From Arthrobacter pascens (GTDB lineage: Bacteria > Actinomycetota > Actinomycetes > Actinomycetales > Micrococcaceae), in the NCBI RefSeq assembly GCF_030816475.1, contig NZ_JAUSXF010000001.1, positions 992,001 through 1,056,000 of the forward strand: 64,000 nucleotides of DNA, written 5' to 3'. Positions 50,066-60,577 of the stretch are shown one piece after another. The position numbers were made by a program, and so were the translations under genes. Numbering within the stretch: the first letter of the stretch is position 1; each line of letters opens with the position of its first letter. The notes under the pieces are model-generated. The model did not search any database. It was not told the DNA's origin and saw nothing but the letters and a program-made list of their open reading frames with translations.

Positions 50066-50938
50066 TCAGGGATACCCAGGCGCCGCTTCCAGGCCGAAGT
50101 ATTCCTCCAGGGTGTTGATGCCCCGGTTGGCCATGTCGGTGGCAGCCTCCACGCCGATGTACCGCAGGTGCCAGGGTTCGTAGTAATACCCGGTGATCGT
50201 ATGGAACATCCATGGGTACCTGACCACAAAGCCGTACCGGTGGCAGTTCGCCTTGGCCCATACCGCGGCTGGCTGTTCGGCGAAGCACGGCTGGAAGCTG
50301 CAGGCCCCGCCGCCGTCGCCGATGTCGAAGGACCAGCCCGTCTGGTGCTCGGAATATCCGGGGCGCGCGCTGGCCGTGTCGGCGTCGGCCTGACCGCGCG
50401 AAGCCACGTAGCCGTTGTACGTCGAAACCTGGGTGGAGTACGAGCGGTAGCCGCTCGCCAGGGTCATGGTCACGCCATCCTTCGCGGCCGCAGCAAACAA
50501 CGCTTCCGCGGCAGCCGCCGTCGTGCTGTTCAGATGCGTGGCCTCGCCGGACACCGCGAGCCTGATGCCCGGCAGCACCAGGTCCGCCGGAACGTAGTCG
50601 GCCGGAACCAGCGGGCGGTGCTTGTTGACCACCAGCCACGGGCTGGCAGGGTCTGTCAGTGAGTACTTCCGCGGCATCGCGGCAGCCGGCGACGGCGGAG
50701 CCGGCACCTCTGTGGGGGACTGTACAGCCGGCGTCGGACCTACGGTGGTCGTGTCCACGACAGGCGAGGGGGATGCGGAGGGAGCCGGGGGAGCGGTGGA
50801 GGAAGCGGACGACGACGGCGCCTCCTGGGCCGGGACGTCCGGCGTGCAGGCGGAAAGGACAGTCAGGCCGGCTCCTGCGGCCAGGAACCGGGCGAAGCTG
50901 CGCCGGCTGGCTCCCGCCGATCGGCAGTCTTGGCACAT
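50066..50938 (-). CDS. VanY-type D-alanyl-D-alanine carboxypeptidase lipoprotein
   Basis: 290 residues from ATG 50938 (SD GGAAGG). The N terminus SRRSFARFLAAGAGLTVLSAC has a twin-Arg and a lipobox with Cys31: a Tat-exported lipoprotein. A ~55-residue Ser/Pro/Thr-rich linker follows. The peptidase domain has TLASGYRSYSTQ, RPGYSEHQTGWSFDIG (His and Asp zinc ligands) and EPWHLRYIG (catalytic Glu and His ligand). It trims D-Ala from peptidoglycan stems. It starts 3 bases after the coaA stop, so the two are one operon. Confidence 0.93.
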   Translation of the reverse strand: MCQDCRSAGASRRSFARFLAAGAGLTVLSACTPDVPAQEAPSSSASSTAPPAPSASPSPVVDTTTVGPTPAVQSPTEVPAPPSPAAAMPRKYSLTDPASPWLVVNKHRPLVPADYVPADLVLPGIRLAVSGEATHLNSTTAAAAEALFAAAAKDGVTMTLASGYRSYSTQVSTYNGYVASRGQADADTASARPGYSEHQTGWSFDIGDGGGACSFQPCFAEQPAAVWAKANCHRYGFVVRYPWMFHTITGYYYEPWHLRYIGVEAATDMANRGINTLEEYFGLEAAPGYP

Positions 50939-50941
50939 CCG

Positions 50942-51907
50942 CTAGACCTTCCGCAGGAGCATGCGGCGGATGGAGTGGTCAGCATCCTTGGTCAGCACCA
51001 GCTGGGCGCGGCCCCGCGTTGGCAGCACGTTTTCCTCCAGGTTGGGCTCATTGATGCGCTTCCAGATGTCCCGTGCGGTGCGTTCCGCCTCTTCAGCGGA
51101 CAGTGTGGCGTAACGATGGAAGTATGACTCCGGCTGCGCGAACGCTGTGCTCTGGAGCTTGCGGAAACGGTCCACGTACCACTCCTCGATGTAGGACGTT
51201 TTGGCATCCACATAGATGGAGAAGTCGAAGAAGTCACTCAGCGCCAGGCCCTGCCTGCCGTCATGGCGCGGGCGGGCAGGCGCCAGCACATTCAGGCCTT
51301 CGACGATCAGGACATCCGGGCGGCGGACCACCACTTCCTTGCCCGGAACGATGTCGTACGTGACGTGCGAGTACCACGGTGCCCTTACTTCCTCGGCGCC
51401 GCCCTTGATCTCGCTCACGAAGCGCAGCAGCGCCCGCCGGTCATAGGACTCCGGGAAACCTTTGCGTTCCAGGAGCTGGCGCCGTTTCAGCTCGGCAAGC
51501 GGGTACAGGAAGCCGTCCGTGGTGATGAGCTCCACGTTGGGCGTGCCGGGCCAGCGCCGGAGCATCTCCCGAAGCACACGGGCAATGGTGGACTTGCCCA
51601 CCGCCACAGACCCGGCCACGCCGATGACAAACGGTGTGCGCTGCGTCTGCTCGCCTAAAAACGTCGTGGTGGCCGAATGAAGCTGGTGGGAGGCCTCAAC
51701 GTACAGGTGAAGCAGCCTGGACAGCGGCAGGTAGACCTCCCGGACCTCGTTCATGTCCAGGGGGTCGCCGAGGCCGCGCAGACGGACAATGTCCTCTTCA
51801 TTCAGAGGCTGTTCCATCTGGGCTGCCAGCCGGGACCACGTTTGCCGGTCCAGCTCAACGAACGGGGAGACACCCTCGCCGTTCGTTTCATTGCGTTGCA
51901 AGGTCAC
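50942..51907 (-). CDS. coaA: type I pantothenate kinase
   Basis: 321 residues from GTG 51907. Phosphorylates pantothenate, the first and regulated step of CoA synthesis. The P-loop [12 protein letters not shown] is at about residues 96-107; [20 protein letters not shown] and [15 protein letters not shown] are PanK signatures. GTG 51928, seven codons earlier, is possible; 51907 is preferred because CAGAAT ends 7 bases before it, as in leaderless genes. Divergent from glmS, and in operon with the VanY-type gene. Confidence 0.95.
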   Translation of the reverse strand: MTLQRNETNGEGVSPFVELDRQTWSRLAAQMEQPLNEEDIVRLRGLGDPLDMNEVREVYLPLSRLLHLYVEASHQLHSATTTFLGEQTQRTPFVIGVAGSVAVGKSTIARVLREMLRRWPGTPNVELITTDGFLYPLAELKRRQLLERKGFPESYDRRALLRFVSEIKGGAEEVRAPWYSHVTYDIVPGKEVVVRRPDVLIVEGLNVLAPARPRHDGRQGLALSDFFDFSIYVDAKTSYIEEWYVDRFRKLQSTAFAQPESYFHRYATLSAEEAERTARDIWKRINEPNLEENVLPTRGRAQLVLTKDADHSIRRMLLRKV

Positions 51908-51914
51908 GTTAGTG

Positions 51915-51920
51915 ATTCTG
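51915..51920 (-). promoter_or_regulatory. possible leaderless -10 box for coaA
   Basis: On the minus strand CAGAAT (one mismatch to TANNNT) lies 7 bases before GTG 51907, with TTCACT 17 bases further upstream as a -35. It supports the downstream GTG as the start of coaA. Confidence 0.4.
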
Positions 51921-52026
51921 CCCTTCACCCGGCTGAGAGTGAAATGGACGCACCTGTACCTGCGGGCGTGTCAGCGTTAGGGCCGCGTGGTCGACGGGTC
52001 AGTTTAGATCTCAACCCCGCTCCGGA

Positions 52027-52032
52027 TAGGCT
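52027..52032 (+). promoter_or_regulatory. -10 box of a probable leaderless glmS promoter
   Basis: TAGGCT ends 7 bases before ATG 52040, with TTAGAT 17 bases upstream as a weak -35. AGAGG is present 3 bases before the ATG but too close for a good SD. Confidence 0.6.
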
Positions 52033-52039
52033 AGAGGCC

Positions 52040-53932
52040 ATGTGTGGAATCGTGGGATACGTGGGTCGTTCGGCTGGCCGTGAAGATGCCGGTCATAGTG
52101 CACTGGATGTTGTCCTCGAAGGATTGCGCCGCCTGGAGTACCGGGGCTATGACTCAGCAGGGGTCGCTGTTGTTGCCGACGGCATGATCTCGTCCCGGAA
52201 GAAGTCCGGGAAGCTGAGCAACCTGCTGGCTGAGCTGGAGGCCCGGCCGCTGCCTGAAACGGCCACCGGCATCGGGCACACGCGGTGGGCCACCCACGGC
52301 GGTCCCACCGACCAGAACGCCCACCCGCACCTCTCCGACGGCGGCAAGCTCGCGCTAATCCACAACGGCATCATCGAGAACTTCGCCGAGCTGAAGAGCG
52401 AGCTGCTGGCCAAGGGCGTCACGTTCGCCTCCGAAACCGACACCGAAGTGGCTGCAGCGCTGCTGGGTGATATCTTCCGCAACAAACTGAACGGCGACGT
52501 GAGCGACGGCGGCCTCACCACCGCCATGCAGCTCGCCTGCCAGCGCCTCGAGGGGGCATTCACCCTCCTGGCCGTGCATGCCGACCAGCCCGACGTCGTG
52601 GTCGCGGCGCGCCGCAACTCGCCGCTTGTTGTGGGGCTGGGCGAGGGGGAGAACTTCCTGGGCTCGGACGTCTCCGGCTTCATCGACTACACGCGCCGTG
52701 CCGTGGAACTGGGCCAGGACCAGATTGTCACCATCACGGCTGACACCGTGGAAATCACCGACTTCTATGGTGCCCCTGCCGAGGGCAAGGAATACCACGT
52801 GGACTGGGACCCTGCCTCTGCGGAAAAGGGCGGGTTCAGCTCTTTCATGGCAAAGGAGATCAACGACCAGCCCGACGCCGTGGCGCAGACCCTCCTGGGC
52901 CGCTCGGACATCAACGGCAAGCTGACCCTCGACGAAATCCGCATCGACGTCGAGCTGCTGAAACAGGTCAACAAGATCATCGTCCTGGCCTGCGGCACGG
53001 CAGCCTATGCGGGCACCGTGGCCAAGTACGCCATCGAGAACTGGTGCCGGATCCCCACGGAAGTGGAGCTCGCACATGAGTTCCGCTACCGCGACCCCAT
53101 TCTCGACAGCAATACCTTGGTGGTCTCCATCAGCCAGTCCGGGGAAACCATGGACACGCTGATGGCCGTGCGCTACGCCAAGGAGCAGGGCGCCAAAACC
53201 CTGTCCATCTGCAACACCAACGGCTCCACCATTCCGCGCGAGTCGGACGCCGTGCTGTACACGCACGCCGGCCCGGAAATCGCGGTGGCCTCCACCAAGG
53301 CCTTCCTCGCCCAGATCACCGCCGCCTACCTGCTGGGCCTGTACCTTGCCCAGCTGCGCGGCAACATCTTCTCCGGCCAAATCAAGGACGTCCTCGCGGA
53401 CCTGAACAAGATCCCGGCGAAGATCCAGAGCATCCTGGACAACTCCGGTCCCCTCCGCGAGCTGGCCCGCAGCATGAAGGACGAGAAATCAGTCCTCTTC
53501 CTGGGCCGCCACGTGGGTTACCCGGTGGCCCTGGAAGGCGCCCTGAAGCTCAAGGAAATCGCCTACATCCACGCTGAAGGCTTCGCCGCCGGCGAGCTGA
53601 AACACGGGCCCATCGCCCTGATCGATGACGGCCAGCCGGTGTTCGTGGTGGTCCCGTCGCCTCGCGGCCGGGATTCGCTGCACGCCAAGGTGGTCAGCAA
53701 CATCCAGGAGGTCCGCGCCCGTGGCGCCCGGACCCTGGTTGTCGCCGAAGTGGGTGACGAGGCCGTGAAGGCCTACGCCGAGCACGTTTTCTACGTGCCG
53801 GAGACTCCTCCGCTGCTGATGCCCTTGCTGACTACGGTGCCGCTGCAGATTTTCGCCCTGGAACTTGCCTCGGCCAAGGGCTACGACGTGGACCAGCCTC
53901 GCAACCTGGCCAAGAGCGTGACCGTAGAATAG
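52040..53932 (+). CDS. glmS: glucosamine-fructose-6-phosphate aminotransferase
   Basis: 630 residues. Makes glucosamine-6-phosphate from fructose-6-phosphate and glutamine, the entry to UDP-GlcNAc. Cys2 in MCGIVGYVG is the glutaminase nucleophile; [18 protein letters not shown] and HNGIIENF belong to the same domain. Two SIS domains follow ([38 protein letters not shown]), ending [13 protein letters not shown]. The frame is open 121 codons further upstream, but the canonical MCGIV start fixes 52040. acpS follows after 4 bases. Confidence 0.98.
   Translation: MCGIVGYVGRSAGREDAGHSALDVVLEGLRRLEYRGYDSAGVAVVADGMISSRKKSGKLSNLLAELEARPLPETATGIGHTRWATHGGPTDQNAHPHLSDGGKLALIHNGIIENFAELKSELLAKGVTFASETDTEVAAALLGDIFRNKLNGDVSDGGLTTAMQLACQRLEGAFTLLAVHADQPDVVVAARRNSPLVVGLGEGENFLGSDVSGFIDYTRRAVELGQDQIVTITADTVEITDFYGAPAEGKEYHVDWDPASAEKGGFSSFMAKEINDQPDAVAQTLLGRSDINGKLTLDEIRIDVELLKQVNKIIVLACGTAAYAGTVAKYAIENWCRIPTEVELAHEFRYRDPILDSNTLVVSISQSGETMDTLMAVRYAKEQGAKTLSICNTNGSTIPRESDAVLYTHAGPEIAVASTKAFLAQITAAYLLGLYLAQLRGNIFSGQIKDVLADLNKIPAKIQSILDNSGPLRELARSMKDEKSVLFLGRHVGYPVALEGALKLKEIAYIHAEGFAAGELKHGPIALIDDGQPVFVVVPSPRGRDSLHAKVVSNIQEVRARGARTLVVAEVGDEAVKAYAEHVFYVPETPPLLMPLLTTVPLQIFALELASAKGYDVDQPRNLAKSVTVE
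53925..53930 (+). promoter_or_regulatory. possible internal leaderless -10 box for acpS
   Basis: TAGAAT, inside the last codons of glmS, ends 6 bases before the acpS ATG. There is no SD between the two genes. Confidence 0.35.
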
Positions 53933-53936
53933 CCCA

Positions 53937-54284
53937 ATGATTGTTGGCATAGGCGTAGACGTTGTAGACATCGAGCGGTTCGGCCGCCAGCTTGAACGGA
54001 CCCCCGGTCTCCGTGACAGGCTGTTCGTGCCTGCCGAGCGGGACCTGAACACCCGGTCTCTGGCCGCGAGGTTTGCCGCCAAGGAAGCCGTAGCCAAGGT
54101 TCTCGGCGCGCCCGCGGGCATGAACTGGCAGGACTGCTGGATCGGCCTGGACCAGCACGGGCCCACCATCCAGGTCAAGGACACCGTGCTCGCGGTGGCC
54201 GACGCCAAGGGCGTCAAGCGCTGGCACTTGTCCATGAGCCACGATGGCGGAATCGCCACCGCCACGGTATTGGCCGAAGGCTGA
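53937..54284 (+). CDS. acpS: holo-[acyl-carrier-protein] synthase
   Basis: 115 residues. Transfers phosphopantetheine from CoA to the fatty-acid carrier protein. [14 protein letters not shown] with D8 and [13 protein letters not shown] with E50 hold the magnesium ligands. The C-terminal [18 protein letters not shown] is typical. It starts 4 bases after glmS without an SD. Together with the nearby coaA this puts two CoA-linked steps together. Confidence 0.96.
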   Translation: MIVGIGVDVVDIERFGRQLERTPGLRDRLFVPAERDLNTRSLAARFAAKEAVAKVLGAPAGMNWQDCWIGLDQHGPTIQVKDTVLAVADAKGVKRWHLSMSHDGGIATATVLAEG

Positions 54285-54318
54285 GTCGCAAAGCTGAGCC
54301 CGCCAGGAACCCGAGCCC

Positions 54319-55911
54319 ATGATCAGCGGCTATACCGGAACCCAGATCAGGGCGGCTGAAGAGCCGCTCCTCGCCGCCGGCATGGGTGCCGTCCTGATGC
54401 AGCGTGCCTCCCACGGGCTCGCCAACGCGGTCATCCGCGAGCTGAAAGGCCGCGGGCACCGCATTTACGGAACGAGCGTTGCTGTTCTCGTCGGCAAAGG
54501 AAACAACGGCGGCGACGGTCTCTTCGCTGCGGCGTTCCTGGCGGCCAGGGGGATGAGTACGACTGCGGTGCTTACCGCCGAGGCTGCGCACCCCGAAGGT
54601 TTGGCTGCTTTTGAACGGGCCGGCGGCCGTGCGCATCTGCTCACCGACTCCACGCTCCGCCGGCTCACCGCGGACGTGGCGCGCGCCGACGTCGTTATTG
54701 ACGCTGTCCTGGGGACTGGGGCCAAGGGCGGGCTGCGAGGCACTGCGGCCGCCCTGGTGTCCAGGCTTGCAGGCTCCGGAACATCAGGCGAGAGCCTGGT
54801 GGTGGCCTGCGATGTTCCCAGCGGCGTCGATGCCGATACCGGCCAGGTTCATGAGCCCGTGCTGGCCGCGGACCTGACAGTGACCTTCGGCGCCGCTAAG
54901 GCGGGCCTGCTTGCCGACCCCGGAGCCGACTATGCCGGACGGGTTCACGTCGTCCCGATCGGCATCGAGGAGAATCTTCCGCTGCCTGCGCTGCACCGTT
55001 TTGAGGCCGGGGACCTCTCGCGGTTACTGCCGCAGCCGGGACGGCGTTCGCACAAATACTCCCGCGGCGTGCTCGGGGTAGTGGCCGGTTCGGCCGATTA
55101 CCCTGGCGCTGCCGTGCTGGCCTGCCGCGGCGCGCTGGCTGCCGGAGTGGGAATGGTGCGCTACCTCGGACCGCCGGAGGTGGCCAGCCTGGTCCGCCAA
55201 TCCTGCCCCGAAGTGGTGTGCAGCATCGGCTCTGTGGCCGACACGCATGTCCAGGCCTGGCTGGTGGGATCCGGAATGGGTCCTGGTGATTCTGAGCAGC
55301 TCCAGCGGGCCCGGGAGGCCGTGGAATCAGGACTCCCGGTCATCGCCGATGCCGGTGCGCTCCCTGCCCTTCCCGCAGTTTTGGCCCCTCACGTCGTGCT
55401 CACCCCGCATGCAGGCGAACTCGCGTCCCTGCTTAAACGGCTGGGGTCAGGCCGGGATCCCGAGCTTGACCGTGCGGCGGTTGAAGCTGACACCCTTCGC
55501 GCCGTCAGGCTGGCAGCCGGCCTGACCGGAGCCACCGTCCTGCTCAAGGGCGCCACGACGCTCGTGGAATCCCCTTCACGGCACTCCTATAGCCAGGCCG
55601 AGGGCACGCCCTGGCTGGCTACTGCCGGCAGCGGCGACGTCCTGGCCGGAGTCATCGGTGCGCTGCTCGCACAGCTGGGTTCCGACGTCGGGCACTTCCG
55701 GGAATCAGGCATCGGTCCGGATGATCGCTGGGCAGCCATCGCAGCCCTGGCGGCAAGTCTTCACGGTCTTGCCGGAAGGGCCGCCACGGCCGGCGGACCG
55801 TTGACCGCAAGCCGCATCGCGGACACGCTACCGGAAGCATGGGATAAAGTAAGCAGGCTTACTACAGGGATGGAGCAGGGCCGTAATAGTCACGCCCACC
55901 CGTTACGGTAG
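54319..55911 (+). CDS. nnr: bifunctional NAD(P)H-hydrate epimerase/dehydratase
   Basis: 530 residues. Repairs damaged, hydrated NAD(P)H. The N-terminal YjeF_N epimerase domain (about 1-215) has VLVGKGNNGGDGLFAAAFLA and CDVPSGVDADTG. The C-terminal carbohydrate-kinase-like dehydratase domain (about 230-510) has SRGVLGVVAGSADYPGAAVL, VGSGMGPGD, LTPHAGELASLL and the catalytic ATAGSGDVLAGVIGALLAQL. The acpS-nnr order is common in actinobacteria. SD is weak (CAGGAA). Confidence 0.95.
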   Translation: MISGYTGTQIRAAEEPLLAAGMGAVLMQRASHGLANAVIRELKGRGHRIYGTSVAVLVGKGNNGGDGLFAAAFLAARGMSTTAVLTAEAAHPEGLAAFERAGGRAHLLTDSTLRRLTADVARADVVIDAVLGTGAKGGLRGTAAALVSRLAGSGTSGESLVVACDVPSGVDADTGQVHEPVLAADLTVTFGAAKAGLLADPGADYAGRVHVVPIGIEENLPLPALHRFEAGDLSRLLPQPGRRSHKYSRGVLGVVAGSADYPGAAVLACRGALAAGVGMVRYLGPPEVASLVRQSCPEVVCSIGSVADTHVQAWLVGSGMGPGDSEQLQRAREAVESGLPVIADAGALPALPAVLAPHVVLTPHAGELASLLKRLGSGRDPELDRAAVEADTLRAVRLAAGLTGATVLLKGATTLVESPSRHSYSQAEGTPWLATAGSGDVLAGVIGALLAQLGSDVGHFRESGIGPDDRWAAIAALAASLHGLAGRAATAGGPLTASRIADTLPEAWDKVSRLTTGMEQGRNSHAHPLR

Positions 55912-55946
55912 GCATAGGTTCTGTATCGGCAGCGGGCACCGGAGGC

Positions 55947-55956
55947 GTTTCGAAAC
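55947..55956. promoter_or_regulatory. 10-bp palindrome upstream of treX
   Basis: GTTTCGAAAC, a perfect palindrome with a central CG, 29 bases before the treX ATG. It could be an operator for a LacI-type or related regulator; the length is short and chance is possible. Confidence 0.25.
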
Positions 55957-55985
55957 CTGCTGGCGAACAATGATGAGGAGCATGC

Positions 55986-58241
55986 ATGGAAATCTGGCCC
56001 GGATCGGCTTACCCCCTTGGCGCCACTTTTGACGGGACAGGCACCAACTTCGCACTGTTCAGCGAACGCGCCGAAAAAGTGGAGCTTTGCCTCTTCGATG
56101 ACGCCGGAGTGGAAACGCGGTACAGGCTGGACGAGGTGGACGGCTACGTCTGGCACTGTTACATCCCGCAGGTCCAGCCTGGCCAGAAGTACGGCTACCG
56201 CGTCCACGGGCCATACGACCCCGCCTCCGGCAACCGCTTCAATCCCCACAAGCTCCTCCTGGACCCGTACGCCAAGGCTGTGCACGGCCAGATTGACTGG
56301 GACCCGGCGCTGTTTGCCTACAACCTGGGCGAGCCGGACTCGATCAACAATCAGGACTCCGCACCCCACATGATGCTGGGCGTTGTCATTAACCCGTTCT
56401 TCGACTGGGACGGCGACCACAACCTCCGGGTCCCGTACCATCGGTCGGTCATCTATGAGGCCCACGTCAAGGGCCTGACCCAGCTGCACCCCGAGATTCC
56501 GGAAGAGCAGCGCGGCACCTATGCTGGGGTGGCGCACCCCTCGGTGATCTCGCACCTCCAGAAGCTGGGGGTGACCGCCATCGAGTTGATGCCCGTGCAC
56601 CAGTTCGTCAACGACGGAACCCTGCAGGACAAGGGCCTGAACAATTACTGGGGATACAACACCATCGGCTTCTTCGCCCCGCAGAATACCTACAGCTCCA
56701 CGGGCGACACCGGCCAGCAGGTCCAGGACTTCAAGGCCATGGTCCGTTCGCTGCACAAAGCCGGGATCGAAGTGATCCTGGATGTGGTCTACAACCACAC
56801 GGCCGAAGGCAACCACCTTGGCCCCACCCTCTCCTTCAAGGGTATCGACAACCAGTCCTACTACCGGCTGATGGAGGGGGATGAAAAGCACTACATGGAC
56901 TACACGGGCACCGGGAACTCCCTCAACGTCCGCCAGCCGCACTCCCTCCAGCTGCTCATGGATTCACTGCGCTACTGGGTCACGGACATGCACGTGGACG
57001 GGTTCCGCTTCGATCTCGCCTCCACGCTGGCCCGGGAATTTTACGACGTCGACAAGCTGTCCACGTTCTTCGAACTCATCCAGCAGGACCCGGTTGTTTC
57101 CCAGGTGAAGCTCATTGCCGAGCCGTGGGACGTCGGGCCCGGCGGCTACCAGGTGGGCAATTTCCCGCCGCAGTGGACAGAATGGAACGGGAAATACCGT
57201 GACACGGTGCGGGACTTCTGGCGCGGTGAACCGGCGACGCTGGGCGAATTCGCCTCCCGGATCACCGGCTCGGCCGATCTCTACGAACACTCCGGCCGCC
57301 GGCCTGTCGCGTCCATCAACTTCGTCACTGCCCATGACGGCTTCACCCTGTCTGACCTGGTGTCCTACAACGAGAAGCACAACGAGGCCAACGGCGAGGG
57401 CAACAACGACGGCGAATCCCACAACCGTTCTTGGAACTGCGGGGTCGAGGGGCCCACTGATGATCCTGCTGTCCTGGGCCTGCGCGCCCGCCAGCAGCGG
57501 AACTTCATCGCCTCTCTGCTGCTGTCCCAGGGCGTCCCGATGCTGTCCCACGGCGACGAACTGGGCCGCACGCAGCGCGGCAACAACAACGGATACTGCC
57601 AGGATTCGGAACTGACCTGGATCAACTGGGAGACCATCGACCAGCCGTTGGTCGAATTCACGGCCGCCGTCAACGCGCTGCGCGCCAAGCACCCCACGTT
57701 CCGCCGGAGCCGCTTCTTCGACGGGCGGCCCGTCCTGCGGGGCGAAGGCGAACGGCTCCCGGACATCGTATGGCTGGACGTCGACGGCGCGACCATGACG
57801 CCGGAGGACTGGCACAGCGGCTTCGGCCGGTCGGTGGGCGTATTCCTCAACGGCGACGGCATCCAGGGCAAGGACACCCGCGGACGACGGATCACGGACG
57901 TGAACTTCCTCCTGTATTTCAACGCCCACGACGACATGGTGCAGTTCACCCTGCCCTCTGACGAGTACGCCCCGGCGTGGGACATCATCATCGATACCGC
58001 TGGCCACAACGCTGACACTGAACCCGTGAAGGCCGGAGAGTCATTGCAGGTTGACGCGAAGTCGCTGGCGGTCCTCAGGGCCCACAGCGTGCCCGAGACC
58101 GAGCCGGACCACTCAGTGGCCGCATCGCTGGCGGCGCTGACGCAGACGTCCACCAGCGAGACGGAGGCATTGAGCACACCCACTGTCGCCGAACCGGGGA
58201 AAACCACGAAAGTCGGGGTCCGGAAGGACAAGAAGAAATGA
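55986..58241 (+). CDS. treX: glycogen debranching enzyme TreX/GlgX
   Basis: 751 residues from ATG 55986 (SD GAGGAG). A GH13 isoamylase-type enzyme that cleaves alpha-1,6 branches of glycogen. It begins with a CBM48-like domain ([20 protein letters not shown]). The catalytic domain has [24 protein letters not shown] (nucleophile Asp), LIAEPWD (acid Glu) and [18 protein letters not shown]. The C-terminal ~50 residues are Ala/Thr/Lys-rich. First gene of treXYZ; its stop overlaps the treY ATG. Confidence 0.95.
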   Translation: MEIWPGSAYPLGATFDGTGTNFALFSERAEKVELCLFDDAGVETRYRLDEVDGYVWHCYIPQVQPGQKYGYRVHGPYDPASGNRFNPHKLLLDPYAKAVHGQIDWDPALFAYNLGEPDSINNQDSAPHMMLGVVINPFFDWDGDHNLRVPYHRSVIYEAHVKGLTQLHPEIPEEQRGTYAGVAHPSVISHLQKLGVTAIELMPVHQFVNDGTLQDKGLNNYWGYNTIGFFAPQNTYSSTGDTGQQVQDFKAMVRSLHKAGIEVILDVVYNHTAEGNHLGPTLSFKGIDNQSYYRLMEGDEKHYMDYTGTGNSLNVRQPHSLQLLMDSLRYWVTDMHVDGFRFDLASTLAREFYDVDKLSTFFELIQQDPVVSQVKLIAEPWDVGPGGYQVGNFPPQWTEWNGKYRDTVRDFWRGEPATLGEFASRITGSADLYEHSGRRPVASINFVTAHDGFTLSDLVSYNEKHNEANGEGNNDGESHNRSWNCGVEGPTDDPAVLGLRARQQRNFIASLLLSQGVPMLSHGDELGRTQRGNNNGYCQDSELTWINWETIDQPLVEFTAAVNALRAKHPTFRRSRFFDGRPVLRGEGERLPDIVWLDVDGATMTPEDWHSGFGRSVGVFLNGDGIQGKDTRGRRITDVNFLLYFNAHDDMVQFTLPSDEYAPAWDIIIDTAGHNADTEPVKAGESLQVDAKSLAVLRAHSVPETEPDHSVAASLAALTQTSTSETEALSTPTVAEPGKTTKVGVRKDKKK

Positions 58242-60577
58242 GGGTTCCAGCTTCGACTTACCGGCTTCAGATCCGCCCCGGTTTCACTCTTCATGACGCC
58301 GCCAGCAAGGTGCCGTACCTGAAGTCCCTGGGTGCGGACTGGCTCTACCTGTCGCCCCTCCTGACGGCCGAGCATGGTTCCGATCACGGCTACGACGTGA
58401 CTGACCCCTCCTCAGTGGATCCGGAGCGTGGGGGTCCAGAAGGGCTGGAGGCAATCTCCAAGGCCGCCCGGGAGCACGGCATGGGCGTGCTCGTGGACAT
58501 CGTGCCCAACCACGTAGGCGTGGCCTCGCCGCCGCAGAACCCCTGGTGGTGGTCGCTTCTGAAGGAAGGCCGCGCCTCCCGCTATGCCGAAGCTTTCGAC
58601 GTCGACTGGGACCTTGGCGGCGGCCGCATCCGGATCCCGGTGCTGGGCAGCGATGAGGACGTCCACCAGCTGGAGATCAGCGATGGCGAGCTCCGCTATT
58701 ACGGGCACCGCTTTCCCCTCGCCGCGGGCACGTATGCAGACGGTGACTCGCCGGCCGCAGTCCATGACCGGCAGCACTACGAGCTGGTGGCGTGGCGCCG
58801 GGCGGACGCCGAATTGAACTACCGGCGCTTCTTCGCGGTCAGCACCCTGGCCGGGATCCGGGTGGAAATCCCCTGGGTCTTCGATGAGGCCCACGCCGAG
58901 GTCGCCCGGTGGTTCCGCGACGGCCTGGTTGACGGGCTGCGCGTGGACCACCCCGACGGGCTGGCGGACCCCGCCGGCTACCTGAACCGGCTCAAGGAAA
59001 TCAGCGGCGGCGCGTACGTGCTGGTGGAAAAGATCCTGGAGCCGGGGGAGGAGCTGCCGCCGGAATTCAACTGCGAAGGAACCACCGGTTACGACGCCCT
59101 GGCCGATGTAGACCGCGTTTTCGTGGATCCCGCCGGCCAGGCGCCCCTGGACGTCCTCGACGCGCAACTCCGTCAGGCAGAGCAGCCGGCCGACTACGCT
59201 GCCATGATCCTGGGCACCAAACGCGCCGTCGCTGACGGGATGCTTCGTTCCGAGATCCTGCGGCTGGCGCGCCTGGTCCCTTCCGACACCAACCTGGGAC
59301 AGGATGCAGCGGCTGATGCTCTCGCCCAGATCATCGCGGCCTTCCCGGTCTACCGCACCTACCTGCCCACGGGAGAGGACGTCCTGCGTGAAGCGTGCGC
59401 AGCGGCCGCCGAATCGCGCCCGGACCTGTCGGATGCGGTGGACACGCTGCTGCCCGTGCTGCTGAAGCCGGAGACCGAACTCGGGCGCCGGTTCCAGCAG
59501 ACGTCCGGGATGGTCATGGCCAAGGGTGTTGAAGACACCGCGTTCTACCGCTACACGCGGCTGGGGACCCTGACGGAAGTGGGAGCAGATCCGACGGAAT
59601 TCTCAGTGGACCCGGAGGAATTCCACCGGCGGATGCAGAAGCGCCAGGATACCCTCCCGTTGTCCATGACCACCTTGAGCACCCACGACACCAAGCGAAG
59701 CGAGGACACCCGGGCACGGATTTCCGTCATCGCCGAACGTGTTCCGGAATGGACAGCGGTGCTGACCGCCCTCCGGGAGGCCGCACCGCTGCCCGACGGA
59801 CCGTTCTCGGCACTCCTGTGGCAGGCAGTGGTCGGCGCCTGGCCGGCCAGCAGGGAACGCCTGCATAGCTACGCGGAAAAGGCCGCGAGGGAAGCCGGCA
59901 ACTCCACCACCTGGACGGACCCGGACGAAGAGTTCGAGGCCACGCTGGCCAAGGCCGTCGACTCTATATTCGACAACCCCTCTGTCAACGCCCTGATCGA
60001 GGATTTCGTGGCAGCCATAGATCCCTTCGCCGCGTCCAACTCGCTGGCCATGAAGCTGATCCAGCTCACCATGCCCGGCGTTCCGGACGTCTACCAGGGA
60101 ACAGAGTTCTGGGACCGCTCCCTGACGGACCCGGACAACCGGCGGGCTGTCGACTTCGATGCGCGCGGGGCCGCACTGGCCGCGCTGGACGGCGGCCAGC
60201 TTCCTGAGACCATCCTGGACGAGACCAGCAAGCTGCTGGTGACGTCCCGGGCCCTGCGTCTGCGCCGTGACCGGCCCGAACTGTTTCAGGGCTACCGGCC
60301 GGTCCAGGCGTCCGGGCCCGCTGCGGACCACCTCGTCGCCTTCGACCGCGGTGCTTCCGGGTCCGGCCCCGGCCAAGGTGTCCTCACGCTGGCCACCAGG
60401 CTTCCCTACGGGCTGGAACAGGCTGGCGGCTGGCGCGGCACCGCCGTCGAACTCGCCACCGAAATGCGGGACGACCTCACCGGAAGCCGCTTTGGTCCGG
60501 GCGCGGTACCGGTGGCGGACCTCCTGCAGACCTACCCTGTGGCACTCCTGGTGCCCGTGAACGGAGACAGCGCATGA
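58238..60577 (+). CDS. treY: maltooligosyl trehalose synthase
   Basis: 779 residues. A GH13 enzyme that turns the reducing-end alpha-1,4 bond of maltodextrins into alpha,alpha-1,1. [20 protein letters not shown] is the characteristic start; [22 protein letters not shown] (nucleophile Asp) and [12 protein letters not shown] (acid Glu) are catalytic motifs; [20 protein letters not shown] and [20 protein letters not shown] follow. ATG overlaps the treX stop and its own stop overlaps treZ, so all three are translationally coupled. Confidence 0.97.
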   Translation: MRVPASTYRLQIRPGFTLHDAASKVPYLKSLGADWLYLSPLLTAEHGSDHGYDVTDPSSVDPERGGPEGLEAISKAAREHGMGVLVDIVPNHVGVASPPQNPWWWSLLKEGRASRYAEAFDVDWDLGGGRIRIPVLGSDEDVHQLEISDGELRYYGHRFPLAAGTYADGDSPAAVHDRQHYELVAWRRADAELNYRRFFAVSTLAGIRVEIPWVFDEAHAEVARWFRDGLVDGLRVDHPDGLADPAGYLNRLKEISGGAYVLVEKILEPGEELPPEFNCEGTTGYDALADVDRVFVDPAGQAPLDVLDAQLRQAEQPADYAAMILGTKRAVADGMLRSEILRLARLVPSDTNLGQDAAADALAQIIAAFPVYRTYLPTGEDVLREACAAAAESRPDLSDAVDTLLPVLLKPETELGRRFQQTSGMVMAKGVEDTAFYRYTRLGTLTEVGADPTEFSVDPEEFHRRMQKRQDTLPLSMTTLSTHDTKRSEDTRARISVIAERVPEWTAVLTALREAAPLPDGPFSALLWQAVVGAWPASRERLHSYAEKAAREAGNSTTWTDPDEEFEATLAKAVDSIFDNPSVNALIEDFVAAIDPFAASNSLAMKLIQLTMPGVPDVYQGTEFWDRSLTDPDNRRAVDFDARGAALAALDGGQLPETILDETSKLLVTSRALRLRRDRPELFQGYRPVQASGPAADHLVAFDRGASGSGPGQGVLTLATRLPYGLEQAGGWRGTAVELATEMRDDLTGSRFGPGAVPVADLLQTYPVALLVPVNGDSA

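Noticed and set aside
49986..50936. Continuation of the GT87-like open frame for another 950 bases upstream
   Set aside because: The stretch overlaps the VanY-type gene on the same strand in another frame, its product is Pro/Arg/Gly-rich without any domain, and the VanY frame has clear catalytic motifs and an SD.
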